From positions 1,259,501-1,323,500 of the forward strand of contig JASPKZ010007247.1 in assembly GCA_030220185.1 (NCBI GenBank): DNA of 64,000 nucleotides, given 5' to 3'. The notes under the pieces are model-generated. The model saw only the letters and a list, made by a program, of their open reading frames with translations. It made no database searches and was not told where the DNA came from. The translations under genes and the position numbers were made by a program. Of the stretch, positions 33,946 to 44,270 are shown in pieces. Origin of the DNA: Diploptera punctata (lineage: Eukaryota > Arthropoda > Insecta > Blattodea > Blaberidae). Position 1 is the first letter of the stretch; each line of letters opens with the position of its first letter.

Positions 33946-33947
33946 TG

Positions 33948-34035
33948 AATGATCTTCCACCTCTATGATTCACATGTTGATATGAGGTGGCTAGGAGCTG
34001 AAAGGTAAGCCAAGGGCCCTCTAGACTTCTCACCT
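33948..34035 (+). repeat. SINE-A tail fragment
   Basis: GATCTTCCACCTCTATGATT through GGTAAGCCAAGGGCC aligns with the SINE-A tail (GATCATTTACCTCTGTGATT ... GGTAGGCTAAGGGTC). No head. Confidence 0.55.
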
Positions 34036-34039
34036 CTTG

Positions 34040-34835
34040 GAGATTGGATTGACTTTATTAGTAATTAGAAAAAAAAATAATATTCTCTATAGATATAGAC
34101 ACATATTATTATCAAATATATGATAATTAAAATGTTTGAATTCAGTATTTTAGATGAAAATTACATTTGTCTTTTTTAAATTTGTTACCTAATACTTAAG
34201 ATTTTTATAAATTTCACAATTTATTCATGTCAGACAAACTATCCATGTGGTGATTTTAATTTAAAGAGGGTAAAATATAGGACTTATTTTCATAGCAAAC
34301 AAAAAACATCAAATTAAAATAAAACAAGGAGCAAAAAAAAAATGTGAATTTCAAGCACAAAATATATAGTATTTTGGAACTCTATGTATCTAAAATATGA
34401 GATACCTTTACAAAAAATGTGATATTAGTATTTGATATTTTAATTCATGCTTTGGTCGTCATTAGCTTGATCCTTCCGGGAAATTCTCGTATAAGACTTG
34501 AAAGCATAATAATAGTCCCTTTGATTGGTTGCTGGCCAAAGGAAGGCAAGACCAGTGATGGGGCTGCCATCTTATAGCCTCTGGTCAGGCTTTTCTGGAG
34601 AAGAAAAGAAAATAAAGGAAAGAAGAAATGGAAGAAAGGAAAGACTCCCTAGCCCTCAGATGCCCTAATAGCGTCGGGGTCGAAAAAACAAGAGTTAACC
34701 AAGAGAGGTTAGATAGTAAAGTTAAAAGAGTGCAAAACACAAGTAAGTGGAAGAAATGTTTTGCTCAGCTTGGGCACCTTGTGGTCGCCATCCACATATC
34801 CCCTAGATGAGGACCCCTTCATGGGAAGGACCCCA
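34040..34835. other. unassigned sequence
   Basis: 34460-34830 is GC-richer and could be an unrecognised repeat. No domain, splice pair or second copy seen. Confidence 0.3.
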
Positions 34836-35410
34836 TACAAAGTAAAATCTGTCTCCAAAATAAAATTTTAGAGAGATCTAATCAATTTAAATATCTTGGA
34901 TATTATCTCTCTATCTGGGATGAAAAGGAAAGGATATCCCTGAAAAAGTTACTAGTTATAATAAAAGTTTAGGAATTATTAATCAAGTTACGAAACCATC
35001 CCTTGTACAAAAAAACACCAGATTACGTTTATATAACACTTTGGCTAGACCAGTGTTGACCTATGGTAGTGAAGCATGGACACTAAAAAAACAACATGAA
35101 AGCAGAATAACGGCTTGTGAAATGAGATTCATGCGCAGAACAGTGGGTTATGCCAGATGGGATCGGAAAAGGAACACCGATATCTTAAAAGAATTGAAGA
35201 CTACGCCAATTTTGGAATATATTAAACAGTACCAACTAAATTGGAAACACCATCTTGAAAGAATGAGTTTAAATCGGATCCCCAAAGCTGTTTATAATTA
35301 TATACCAAGAGGACAAAGATCACTGGGCCGTCCTATGAAACGCTGGAGTGAAAATTTTCTATAGGATCATAACAGGCCTTGGCCTAATACTTGGAAGGAA
35401 GAAGAAGATA
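34836..35410 (+). pseudogene. LINE-S 3' coding fragment
   Basis: Reads FKYLGYYLSIW, then ARPVLTYGSEAWTLKKQHES, RFMRRTVGYARWD, LNWKHHLERM and GQRSLGRPMKRWSENFL plus a stop. This is the post-RT-core thumb and tail of a LINE; RT motifs are absent. The last 60 bases recur at 54779-54838. Confidence 0.75.
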
Positions 35411-35764
35411 TTTTAATTAAATGAGCATGAATAAGAAGGAAAAGATACGATAGATTGCACTTTAGAATATCTATCTTCTTCTTCTTCCATTTTATTTTTA
35501 AGGATTCCAATTCAAGCCTTCTTTTAAACAAGCATCTCTTAATTTCCACATATTTCTAGCTGATTTTTAACTTCTCTGGCCTGTTTTCATAACTAATTTT
35601 ACTGACTATTATTTTTTTTAAATTAATAAGTTATAAAATTAAAATAATTTGAGAAAGGTTTCACAAAATCTTACACATGAAGAAATTAAATATAAATTTC
35701 AAACAGGAAATTCATATTACTATTCAGTCCAATGTGTCTTCTCAAATTTTGTCTAAGAAACTAA
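35411..35764. other. unassigned sequence
   Basis: No gene recognised. Confidence 0.35.
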
Positions 35765-36180
35765 AGATTACTTTACGGACACGAAACATGGTTACTTACA
35801 CTAAGAGAAGAAAACTATCTACGTATATTTGGAAAAGGGATCCTCAGGCGGATATTCAGTCCCAGAAGATATGAAAATGGAAATTGGAGGAATCTTCATA
35901 ATGAAGAACTCTAATTTATATTGTTGTCCTAATATTGCCAGGGTTATTAATTCCACAATATTGAAATGGACAGTGATGTAACTCAAATGTATGAGAGTAA
36001 AAATGCTTTCAAAATTTTTATTAGGAAACCCTTGTTGAAAATAACATTTGGAAAGCCTAGACACAAATAGGAGAATAATATCGGATGGATCCTTGGGAAG
36101 TTTACATTGGAGATATGCCGTAGATTCAGATGGCTGAGGATATTGAACAATAGAAGGCCAAAGTGAATGTAGGATTTAAC
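35765..36180 (+). pseudogene. LINE-V tail remnant
   Basis: HETWLLTLREEN, then LRIFGKGILRRIFSPRRYEN, GNWRNLHNEEL and, decayed, FRWLRIL. It resembles LINE tails of the LRRIFGP type but is distinct from LINE-R. Many indels. Confidence 0.55.
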
Positions 36181-36407
36181 GTACTGGTTCATAAAGCCAT
36201 GGAGCTAGCTTGTTAAAAAATGTTTCATGTTTTATCCTACATGTTACAAAATTATTTGCTTAAATGTTTATTATTTCCAACTTAGTTAGAAAATAGTTTT
36301 TTTTTTACAAATGTTCACTTCCCTTTATAAATATTCTCTTGCTTAATATCATTCTATGATATGTTGAATCTTTTACCATAAATTTCACAAAGGGTTCAGT
36401 TTATGTT

Positions 36408-36413
36408 TTTATT
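36408..36413 (-). promoter_or_regulatory. candidate poly(A) signal of ZNF-2
   Basis: Minus-strand AATAAA 43 nt past the ZNF-2 stop codon. Confidence 0.5.
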
Positions 36414-36455
36414 TTCTCACTGAATGACAAATTATTTTTTCATTATTCATCACTG

Positions 36456-37100
36456 TCACTCAGTTTTATGTTTAAGTTCATGATTATAAAGCCAAGTCTT
36501 TCGAGAAAATGTTTTTCCACAAAGCTTACAACTAAAAACTTTATGAACATTTGTATGTTTTAAAAGCTGAGAATTTAAAAAAAATTCTTTATTGCAAATT
36601 TCACATTTTGGTGGTTGTTTCTTCTTAACTGAATTCACATTATCTTTGTTCCTTTTGGCTTTATGATAATTCATATGGAGATCATGAAGACTTTTCAGTG
36701 AAAATGACAGTTTACAAACATCACATTTATATGGATTGTCAGATTCATTTTTATAGTCATTACAGTTATGATTCTCATTGTAAGATACTTTACAAACCTG
36801 GCACCAGCAATTCTTAGTTGAAGTTTCACATAAATTATTCTTACTATTTTCAACTGTGTCTAAGTTCACCTTCTTCTGATGAATATCAATATCTGTAGGG
36901 TACAATGATGTGTAAACAGCATCATTATCATCTACATTATAAGCACAGAGAGGTGTATTTCTTGATTGGACACATATATCTTCATCAAAACTGTTTTTAC
37001 TTTTTATTTCACATGTGTGGATAGAAGAAGAATCAAATAAATTGAAATCAACCTCCAATTTATTATATTTCTTTAAAACAAAATCTTCTTCTTTCTTTAC
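36456..37100 (-). CDS. C2H2 zinc-finger protein ZNF-2, last coding exon
   Basis: The exon follows acceptor TTTGTTGTAG and opens VKKEEDFVLKKYNKLEVDF; it encodes residues 63-276 of a predicted 276-aa protein. An acidic N-terminal part is followed by a broken finger-like CQVCKVSYNENHNC. Three canonical fingers start near residues 188 (CDVCKLSF...HMNYH), 228 (CEICNKEF...HTNVH) and 253 (CKLCGKTF...HELKH). Likely nuclear DNA-binding. Earlier exons are at 37261-37362 and 43239-43322; all junctions are phase 0, which supports the model. The stop lies at 36456-36458 with an AATAAA soon after. Confidence 0.85.
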   Translation of the reverse strand, partial: VKKEEDFVLKKYNKLEVDFNLFDSSSIHTCEIKSKNSFDEDICVQSRNTPLCAYNVDDNDAVYTSLYPTDIDIHQKKVNLDTVENSKNNLCETSTKNCWCQVCKVSYNENHNCNDYKNESDNPYKCDVCKLSFSLKSLHDLHMNYHKAKRNKDNVNSVKKKQPPKCEICNKEFFLNSQLLKHTNVHKVFSCKLCGKTFSRKTWLYNHELKHKTE

Positions 37101-37260
37101 CTACAACAAATTATGTTTCATCATTAAAATAACTTCGATTAAAAATATAACACATTTTGAAAGCAACTCAATAACTTCAAAATTCATTCTTTGCATTATT
37201 ATGACTTATCACTAAAAAAAAAAAACTTGAAAAATAATACTGCCATGTTATTATACTAAC

Positions 37261-37362
37261 CTCAGTTTTAATCTTCAGAGGATCAATAATATATTTAACA
37301 CTAACACTCTCTTTTTCAGCTTTAAATCCCTGCTCAGGATCACATTTAATGTTCATCATATC
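37261..37362 (-). CDS. ZNF-2, middle coding exon
   Basis: 34 codons (DMMNIKCDPEQGFKAEKESV, then SVKYIIDPLKIKTE) between acceptor GATTTCCAG and donor GAG|GTTAGT. It joins in frame to VKKEED of the next exon. The DPLKIKTEVKKEE style is common in insect zinc-finger N-termini. Exon length divides by three. Confidence 0.78.
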
Positions 37363-37521
37363 CTGGAAATCATTTCCTATTAATTTTCTACATCCTGATG
37401 TTATAATGTTTTTCAGTGATTAAAATTACATATAAGGTAAAGTGAACTCACTGTATCCCGTTACATACCAGTACTGCATTTATGCTAGTTTTCCTCTAAC
37501 ATGATAACAATATGGAACAAT

Positions 37522-38162
37522 GTAATGTTGAGTGATTCCGGGTTATGTGGCCGTGGTCCATAGTTGGTGTTGATACCAGACGTTTCGCCCTCAACTGCGG
37601 AGGGCATCTTCAGTGGCGAGTGCTTCTATGCGTGTTTCCTGGTCGGAAGATCTACTTAGAATGAGCGCTGTGGACGTAGAGGACGTTGTATTAGTGGTGG
37701 GTGCAGGGTGAGTGGGCGTGGCTCTTGCTGATTGGCTAATAGTCGTCTCCTTGTTGTCACTGGTGTTAATGCATTTATTTTCTAGTGTATGAAACCAGGC
37801 CTAGATTATACCGAGAGGCTATAGAAATATACAAGCACAAGGGAAATATTAACAGAAAAGAAGAAGGTATCAAACTGTCTAAGGCCTGGTTTCATACACT
37901 AGAAAATAAATGCATTAACACCAGTGACAACAAGGAGACGACTATTAGCCAATCAGCTAGAGCCACGCCCACTCACCCTGCACCCACCACTAATACAACG
38001 TCCTCTACGTCCACAGCGCTCATTCTAAGTAGATCTTCCGACCAGGAAACACGCATAGAAGCACTCGCCACTGAAGATGCCCTCCGCAGTTGAGGGCGAA
38101 ACGTCTGGTATCAACACCAACTATGGACCACGGCCACATAACCCGGAATCACTCAACATTAC
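37522..38162. mobile_element. Penelope-like foldback, 281-bp inverted arms
   Basis: Arms 37522-37802 and 37882-38162 are near-perfect inverted copies around a 79-bp centre. From the centre into the right arm a + strand frame reads YREAIEIYKHKGNINRKEEG, then LSKAWFHTLENK. The REAIEI-KH---NR-EG---L---W pattern matches the C-terminal end of the Penelope-like GIY-YIG region (family knowledge, from memory). The rest of such an element is absent. It lies in the ZNF-2 intron. Confidence 0.7.
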
Positions 38163-38578
38163 GATTACCGGCCGTGAAAGCCTGCATTCAAATATGGAAC
38201 AATTTTTGGATATTTTAATTAACTCTCTTTCCTTAGTTTCTATCTTTCTGTTTAGAATAGGTTTCTAGATTACATTTTGGTTAGGTTTTAAGATTCTCGG
38301 TCTTAAACTTAAAATGCTTACACAAATCAGAAATGTTATTTTGTCTTCTTTGACATTTATTTAATTATATTCATACTAGTCAGATATGTAGACAAACACT
38401 CCAACTTTTAAAAAATAAACAAAAATATTGCAGTTTTCACATTTACATACATTGATTAAAAACTTAAAGAAGCTCACAAAAATATCTCACTCTAACCTTA
38501 TTTCTCCTTTTGTCAGAGTAAAATGATTTGAGAGAGATGAATTATTAAGGAGATCATTGGAAAATATAAGTTTAGTAT
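38163..38578. other. ZNF-2 intron, unassigned part
   Basis: AT-rich, nothing recognised. Confidence 0.35.
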
Positions 38579-38648
38579 AGGGATGTATGGAGAGCATTTG
38601 TCAACATGGCCATGAAACTCTTGAGTACAATAGTGTCGATGAGTTAGA
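38579..38648 (+). repeat. small LINE-R 3' fragment
   Basis: GGGATGTATGGAGAGCATTT through ATAGTGTCGATGAGTTAG matches the last about 70 bases of LINE-R. Confidence 0.65.
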
Positions 38649-38649
38649 A

Positions 38650-39059
38650 AAGTTAGATTATATTTTCAGTTAGGTTTTAATATTGTTTAGTCTTAAGCTT
38701 AAAAAGCTAACGTGAATCATTATTTTTGTGTTCTCTGTCTTGAATAGGTAGTAATAATAACATTGTATAACTTTGTACTTACACTGCTATATAGTTGTTT
38801 TAAACTCAACTGTAATTATCATTCTTATTAAAATTTATAGAAAAAGAATTTAAAAAATATAATTTAGTCATCTTCACAAATACGTTTGGACGTTGGGTCC
38901 AGTACATGTCACAGTACATTAAGAACGTAAATTTCTATTTTGTGCAGTTTTTATATTTCCTTAGCTAAAACGAGTTACTTCATCAATTTCCAATGTAAGA
39001 AATAATTAATATGACATGACAAATCATAAAATTCACTTTCAATTTTCCAAAAATACAAC
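38650..39059. other. ZNF-2 intron, unassigned part
   Basis: No feature recognised. Confidence 0.35.
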
Positions 39060-39069
39060 CATGAACATT

Positions 39070-39387
39070 AAAAAAAATTAAAAACTCCAAGCATGACAGG
39101 CCTCACATCCACATGTGTTAATCACAGAAGTAGACGATCATCTAGCCAGTGTAGAGGTGACATGTGGTCAGCATGTCGGGTCCTCCAGGCATTATAGCTG
39201 GTCTTCTCAACCTGGAGTTGCTACTTATTGTAGCTACCCAAATGCCTCACGATGCTGGGCGGGCACCGGTCCCATACTGGCCGAAATTCCATGAGAAAAT
39301 TTCTTCCCCACGGGGACTCGAACCAGCACAAGTCCCATAGCTCTGTGTCAAGGCTTCTTGCCTTAACCATCCGGCTACGGCATGGGA
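39070..39387 (-). mobile_element. SINE-A copy 3
   Basis: Minus-strand head GTCCCATGCCGTAGCCGGAT with A box TAGCCGGATGGTTAAGG and B box GGTTCGAGTCCC. A 10-bp duplication CATGAACATT flanks it (39060-39069 and 39388-39397). On its own strand the 3' end carries a T-rich stretch. Confidence 0.9.
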
Positions 39388-39399
39388 CATGAACATTTA

Positions 39400-40125
39400 A
39401 GGTCAATCAAAATCTTTCTTCTTCATTAAGGCAATGGTGGTATGGATTAGAGACTCTAGTGTTCAAATCTCAGAAATCCAGCATAAGTTAAAGTGACATC
39501 CATTTGATGTAATATAGTTTCAGATCCGTAAAAATTAAATGATAAAAGCAGAAATGAAGTAGGAGATCTGGCTAGCAGTGTTAGAAAAGGAGGAAAGAGA
39601 GAAAATCTGGCATCTGGTAGATAATTTATTTACTTCAGTAATTTGTTTAATAGAAGGGAGGCATAAGTATGAATAACAGATTCTATACGATGCTATTTTT
39701 CTTTATATCAACTTTACTACTGCATTCATGGAACCCTGGTGAAGCGGACCGCATGTCTGTGATGATGTATATAGCTTACATTTATATTCTTTTATTTTTT
39801 ACTTACCTTGTTTATAAACTTATGTTGGAAATGTACTCCATATGCAGCTACACTTAAGAAATATCTACCAATATGTGTGAATTTTCCAGCGTGAATGATA
39901 GAATTTCAGTTCATATATTAGTTTTAAGTTCATTCTGTATGTTCTGTTTTTATTTCTATATACCCTATTTCTCAGCTTTGAATGTTATTGCTTCCAACAC
40001 ATATAATAGTCTACATATAATAGTTGAGTTCTTCCTTTTATACCTGGAAGATAATTCCTTTGTGCATTGTGGGAAGTCAAGTGCAGATATTATATTGTTT
40101 CTATTATAATGGATGAAATCATCAA
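39400..40125. other. ZNF-2 intron, unassigned part
   Basis: Two hydrophobic chance frames on the + strand. No gene recognised. Confidence 0.35.
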
Positions 40126-40137
40126 AGATCGGTACTT

Positions 40138-40210
40138 GCTCAGGTAGCTCAAATGGTAGAGCACTTGGACTAGAAAACCAAGGGTCCCGGGTTCAAGTCC
40201 CGGTCTGAGC
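40138..40210 (+). tRNA. tRNA-like gene, copy 1 (anticodon uncertain)
   Basis: 73 nt with all four stems: acceptor GCTCAGG/TCTGAGC, D stem GCTC/GAGC, anticodon stem CTTGG/CCAAG, T arm CCGGG-TTCAAGT-CCCGG. The anticodon loop ACTAGAAAA has 9 nt instead of 7, so it is either a non-functional tRNA-derived sequence or an unusual one. A T5 run follows at about 40217. No intron. Confidence 0.5.
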
Positions 40211-40447
40211 GTATAATTTTTCTCTTTAAATATGATTTATCCATCATTGAGATGTATGAAATTAATAATAAAAACATCGAAAATAGCCGTACTGGCATTT
40301 ATAATGTAATGTATAATTCCCAAATACGAGTATGTCTTCTTAATATAGGAGCCGCCATTTGCAAAGATAGAAGCAAAGGCTTCAAAGCATTTGGTGGGCA
40401 GGAATTACAACGTATATAGAGAAAGATTTGCGTTTAGATCGGTACTT

Positions 40448-40520
40448 GCTCAGGTAGCTCAAATGGTAGAGCACTTGGACTAGAAAACCAAGGGTCCCGG
40501 GTTCAAGTCCCGGTCTGAGC
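40448..40520 (+). tRNA. tRNA-like gene, copy 2 (identical)
   Basis: Same 73-nt cloverleaf as 40138-40210, 310 bp downstream, with the same T5 run. LINE-T begins directly after its 3' flank. Confidence 0.5.
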
Positions 40521-40545
40521 GTATAATTTTTCTCTTTAAATATGA

Positions 40546-41306
40546 AAGAACTAAAAGTTGAAGTTAGAAAAGGAATTAAAATAGGTAACAAAGAGCTGAA
40601 GATAATAAACTATGCTGATGACACAGTTCTAATTGAACAAAGTGAAGATGATTTACAAATGCTATTGTACAAATTTAGAATCATTGCAGCAAAAAAATAT
40701 AACATGAAAATCTCAACAAATAAAATCAAATCAATGGCAATATCCAAGGACCCATGACGTGTTAAATTAGAAAAAGAAGGGAAAAGTATAGAACAAGTCA
40801 TGAAATTCAAATATTTAGGAGTAGAAATTAATAGCAGCAACAGAATAACAGATGAAATCCTCCATCAAGCAAATAATGCAAACAAAATATCGGGATGTTT
40901 AAACAATATTGTTTGGAAAAATAAAAATTTAAGAATAGATACAAAAGTAAGAATTTACAAATTGGTCATAAGACTAGTTTTAACATATGGTTGTGAATGC
41001 CGAACAGAAACTCAAAAAACAAAACAAATCAATGAAACAACCGAAATGAAAGTTTTAAGGGAAATCGTAGGAAAATCGCTGAGAGAGAAAATTCGCAGCT
41101 CTGTTATTAGAGAAGAATGTGAAATTGAACCTAGAAACCTTTGGATAAATGATAGAAGATTAAATTGGAACGATCACATAGATAGAATGGAGAACAGTAG
41201 ATTAGTGAAGAAAGTGCATGACTGGACACCTCAGCAGAAAAGGCCATTAGGAAGACCACAACTACGATGGAAGGATGTTACCATACCCCGGACCTGTAGT
41301 GAATGA
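40546..41306 (+). pseudogene. LINE-T fragment with RT YADD motif
   Basis: About 250 codons in one frame with a single stop (TGA at 40755). It starts within the palm: IINYADDTVLIEQSEDDLQM (YADD catalytic pair), then FKYLGVEINSS, RLVLTYGCEC, LNWNDHIDRM and KRPLGRPQLRW, and ends IPRTCSE at 41306. The endonuclease and the first RT motifs are absent, so it is 5'-truncated just beside the tRNA-like repeat. Confidence 0.82.
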
Positions 41307-41949
41307 ACACACAACAAGCTGCCAGCTTTCATGCGTAGAGGAAGAAGAAGAAGATTATTGTTTTGTGTTATTAAAACACTGTGCATTCTTGTTTCCAATG
41401 CTTGGATGTCACATCTTGATAATTTTGAAGAGCTACACAGTTTACTTTTGCCCATAGTTAAGTATCCTTTATGAGAATGTGTACAGTATATTTGTACAAT
41501 AATCTACGTTAAAAAAAATCACTGTCGAAGACTATACAAAAATTCCCAAAAAAGTTCCTAAATAGACCCACACCTAATTGCAGTACAATATGGAATCTTG
41601 CAAAAAGATTTGAAGAAAAGGGTCAGTGAATAACAGAAAAAATGTAAACTGTCATATCCTTAGATAAGAAAATTTTAATGAGATAGGTGCTACACATGAG
41701 AATATCCCCAATAATCTCTTAAGTATTTAGTGTCTGATGTAGGAAACTGGAGTGTCTCTGTGTCCTCTGTTAGGAAAGTGACAAAATTATTGGGATTAAA
41801 ATCCATAAAATATCAGTATTCGATCAACTGTCACTGAACGAATTGTGCATGTTTAACAAAAATTTAATAAGGAGATGTGAAACGTCTTTTTAACATCTGT
41901 TATAAGCAAGGTAAGTTAAAAATGTTCGTAACATGAATGAAAGCTTTGT
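41307..41949. other. ZNF-2 intron, unassigned part
   Basis: No feature recognised. Confidence 0.35.
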
Positions 41950-42325
41950 ACAGCCTTTGAAATAATTGTTGGCGCTCAGGTAATTTTCAAGTCCCAGAAC
42001 GAAGCCACTGCGCATGATCAGAGGTTAGTTGTTTGGTTCACAAGTATACAACTATTTGAGAAACTAAAATCCATTCTATTTTGTTGTGTGTCGTGCAATG
42101 GAAAATAATTTCACATATATAAGTAGTGTGGTAAATGCTGTAAATAAAACAAAGCAAAAAAAATAAAATAAAACAAAGAAAATTAATTGAGATAAGGACG
42201 ACAGAGAGAAAAAAGAAAGAAGCACGACAGCAGGATCGAACATGCAACCTCCTCTATGGGAAATAGAAGCTCCCTCCACTAGATCACAACCATTCCCTGC
42301 TAGAAACTGTCTGTATGAAGCGATG
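41950..42325 (-). mobile_element. SINE-G copy 2
   Basis: Inverse copy of 5370-5733. Minus-strand head TGGTTGTGATCTAGTGGAGG, B box ATGTTCGATCC, long T-rich stretch, then TCATGCGCAGTGGCTTCG and AAAGGCTGT. About 85-90 percent similar by eye. Confidence 0.75.
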
Positions 42326-42599
42326 CAATACTCCAGGACTTAGTTGTACAATGAAATTATATATTAACTTGTCTTAATTTAAATTAATCAGACACATTTT
42401 ACATTAGTAGTGGAAATAAACAATCTTGTTATACCTTGTGTTTTTTAAACAAAGTAACGAGATATTACTATCGTTATTCATTATATATATGAACTGTTTC
42501 CTTTAATTAATTAATTTTCCTATATATACAAATTTATTTATATAATGTAGCCTGGTAATGTGTAGGCATCAATAAAAAATGACGTTATTAAAAGAATTC

Positions 42600-42672
42600 C
42601 TTACCAGAATCGAACCTGGGCCTGCATCATCGCAAGAAAGCATCTTACCAACTGCCGTGCTGAATTGAATGA
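42600..42672 (-). repeat. tRNA-like sequence
   Basis: Minus-strand A box GGCAGTTGGTAAGATGC and B box AGGTTCGATTCTGG are present. The acceptor stem is poor. Probably a SINE head or tRNA pseudogene. Confidence 0.4.
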
Positions 42673-42674
42673 TA

Positions 42675-43230
42675 CAAATACTGCATCAGAAGTAAGCGCT
42701 AATTTACTATTGATTGGTTTAAGAGACCATTACTTCCTTTCAGTCATCTGATAACTCTCTTAACTTAGAAATTCAATTAATAAATTTGTTGAAATTCTTT
42801 GAATAACGATTGGTATAAATCTATGATTGGCCCCTTATGCCGCCGGATTTGACATCAAAGGAGACAGCATGTATAACAACTTACTCGTGTGAATTGCTCT
42901 TCAAAACTTTTAACTTTCCACCATCAAGAGTTGCACCATCATTTTTTTTTCAGAGACTGTACATTTACTACAGACGTGCAGATTGATTTACTGGGAATTG
43001 AGAGGTGAATGCAGCAGTAAAGCTGCTGCCATATTCTATTGCAAAGAAAAATTACATCCCTGTACATATGGCCTAGTTTTTATATATAATTTATTACCAA
43101 ACTCAAATAGTGTGACCCATATATAATTTGTAGTTGCATAAAATCAATGAACACAAAAATTCCAAAAACACAACATCAAGGGTATAGGCATATAGAATAT
43201 TATAATATGTATAAAAAATTGTCCTAAATG
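42675..43230. other. ZNF-2 intron, unassigned part
   Basis: No feature recognised. Confidence 0.35.
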
Positions 43231-43238
43231 TTGCTTAC

Positions 43239-43322
43239 CTGATATTCACTTTTCACATCACAACACACAGTAGAAATATTTGGTTTAATTTCAATCACAC
43301 CTTTTTGATCCAATGAGTTCAT
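43239..43322 (-). CDS. ZNF-2, first coding exon
   Basis: ATG at 43322 starts 28 codons (MNSLDQKGVIEIKPNISTVC, then CDVKSEYQ) and ends at donor CAG|GTAAGC. Phase 0, like the next exon. The IEIKP...DVKSE style agrees with the lysine/glutamate-rich N-termini of insect zinc-finger proteins. The 5876-bp intron that follows is full of mobile DNA. Linking this exon to 37261-37362 is a prediction from phase, strand and composition. Confidence 0.65.
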
Positions 43323-43422
43323 TTTTGAAATGTGAGCATACCATTCATAATGCTAATGAAATATGAAGTTATCTGAAAAAAAAAATCAAATCAAATGTTA
43401 CATAAATGAAAGTTATATTCAT

Positions 43423-43813
43423 GCCGCGGTGGACTAGTGGTTATGCTCCTTGGCTCTGGTTCCGAGGGTCACAGGTTCAAACCCGGCCGGGGTCGATGGA
43501 TTTTTAAGATGGAAAAATCCAAGGAGCAAGTCCTCCGGGAGGGACTTTAAGTCGTGGGTCCCGAGTCTGAAAATTTTCAGGCTCATAAAAAATTCTTAAG
43601 CCTGAATGAAAGGCCTGTAAGCAAAATTTACCGAATTTTCCCGTCCTAGTACTACCTTGGTTTCCTAGATGTCAGTATGAGGTGGAACACTGACCACGGA
43701 CCACTCAAAATGACATCTATATGAAAACAAGTGTAACTAAATTAGTATGGTTCAAATTCTTCCCTGTAGGGGGAGAGCGCCTAAATCTCTGTAAAGGGAA
43801 AACATAGGCTTAC
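43423..43813 (+). mobile_element. SINE-C copy 1
   Basis: Head GCCGCGGTGGACTAGTGGTT with B box GGTTCAAACCC, centre GGAGCAAGTCCTCCGGGAGG, end TCTCTGTAAAGGGAAAACAT. Other copies are 52358-52759 (-) and 63610-64000 (-). Confidence 0.88.
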
Positions 43814-43825
43814 AATAAAAAAATA

Positions 43826-44270
43826 TACATGCAAAACTTCAGAATATCGCATAGTTGTAAAGCCAATTTTCCTATAGTTATAACCATTTATCATTGGTGG
43901 ATTTGGAAGTTGCAATCTATTAGACATTATTATTCATGTAAAAAGAAAAAACCTTGCTCAGCAATGCATTGTTATACATGCAAAACTTCAGAATATCGCA
44001 TAGTTGTAAAGCCAATTTTCCTATAGTTATAACCATTTATCATTGGTGGATTTGGAAGTTGCAATCTATTAGACATTATTATTCATGTAAAAAGAAAAAA
44101 CCTTGCTCAGCAATGCATTGTTATACATGCAAAACTTCAGAATATCGCATAGTTGTAAAGCCAATTTTCCTATAGTTATAACCATTTATCATTGGTGGAT
44201 TTGGAAGTTGCAATCTATTAGACATTATTATTCATGTAAAAAGAAAAAACCTTGCTCAGCAATGCATTGT
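43826..44270. repeat. 149-bp tandem repeat, three units
   Basis: Units begin at 43826, 43975 and 44124 (TACATGCAAAACTTCAGAAT) and look identical; the last is 2 bases short. The period is not a multiple of three, so the open frames through it are artefacts. It starts 12 bp after SINE-C. Confidence 0.96.

Larger units (their letters stand above)
40126..40545 (+). repeat. 110-bp exact direct repeat with 200-bp spacer
   Basis: 40126-40235 and 40436-40545 look identical (AGATCGGTACTTGCTCAGG to TTTTTCTCTTTAAATATGA). Each contains a full tRNA-like unit and a pol III-type T5 terminator. It could be a duplicated tRNA gene or the ends of a small terminal-repeat retroelement. Confidence 0.85.

Noticed and set aside
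34628..34810. 60-codon charged ORF
   Set aside because: No recognisable domain or splice support; probably part of an unidentified repeat.
39221..39406. 61-codon minus-strand ORF
   Set aside because: Lies in SINE-A copy 3; the frame comes from the tRNA-like head.
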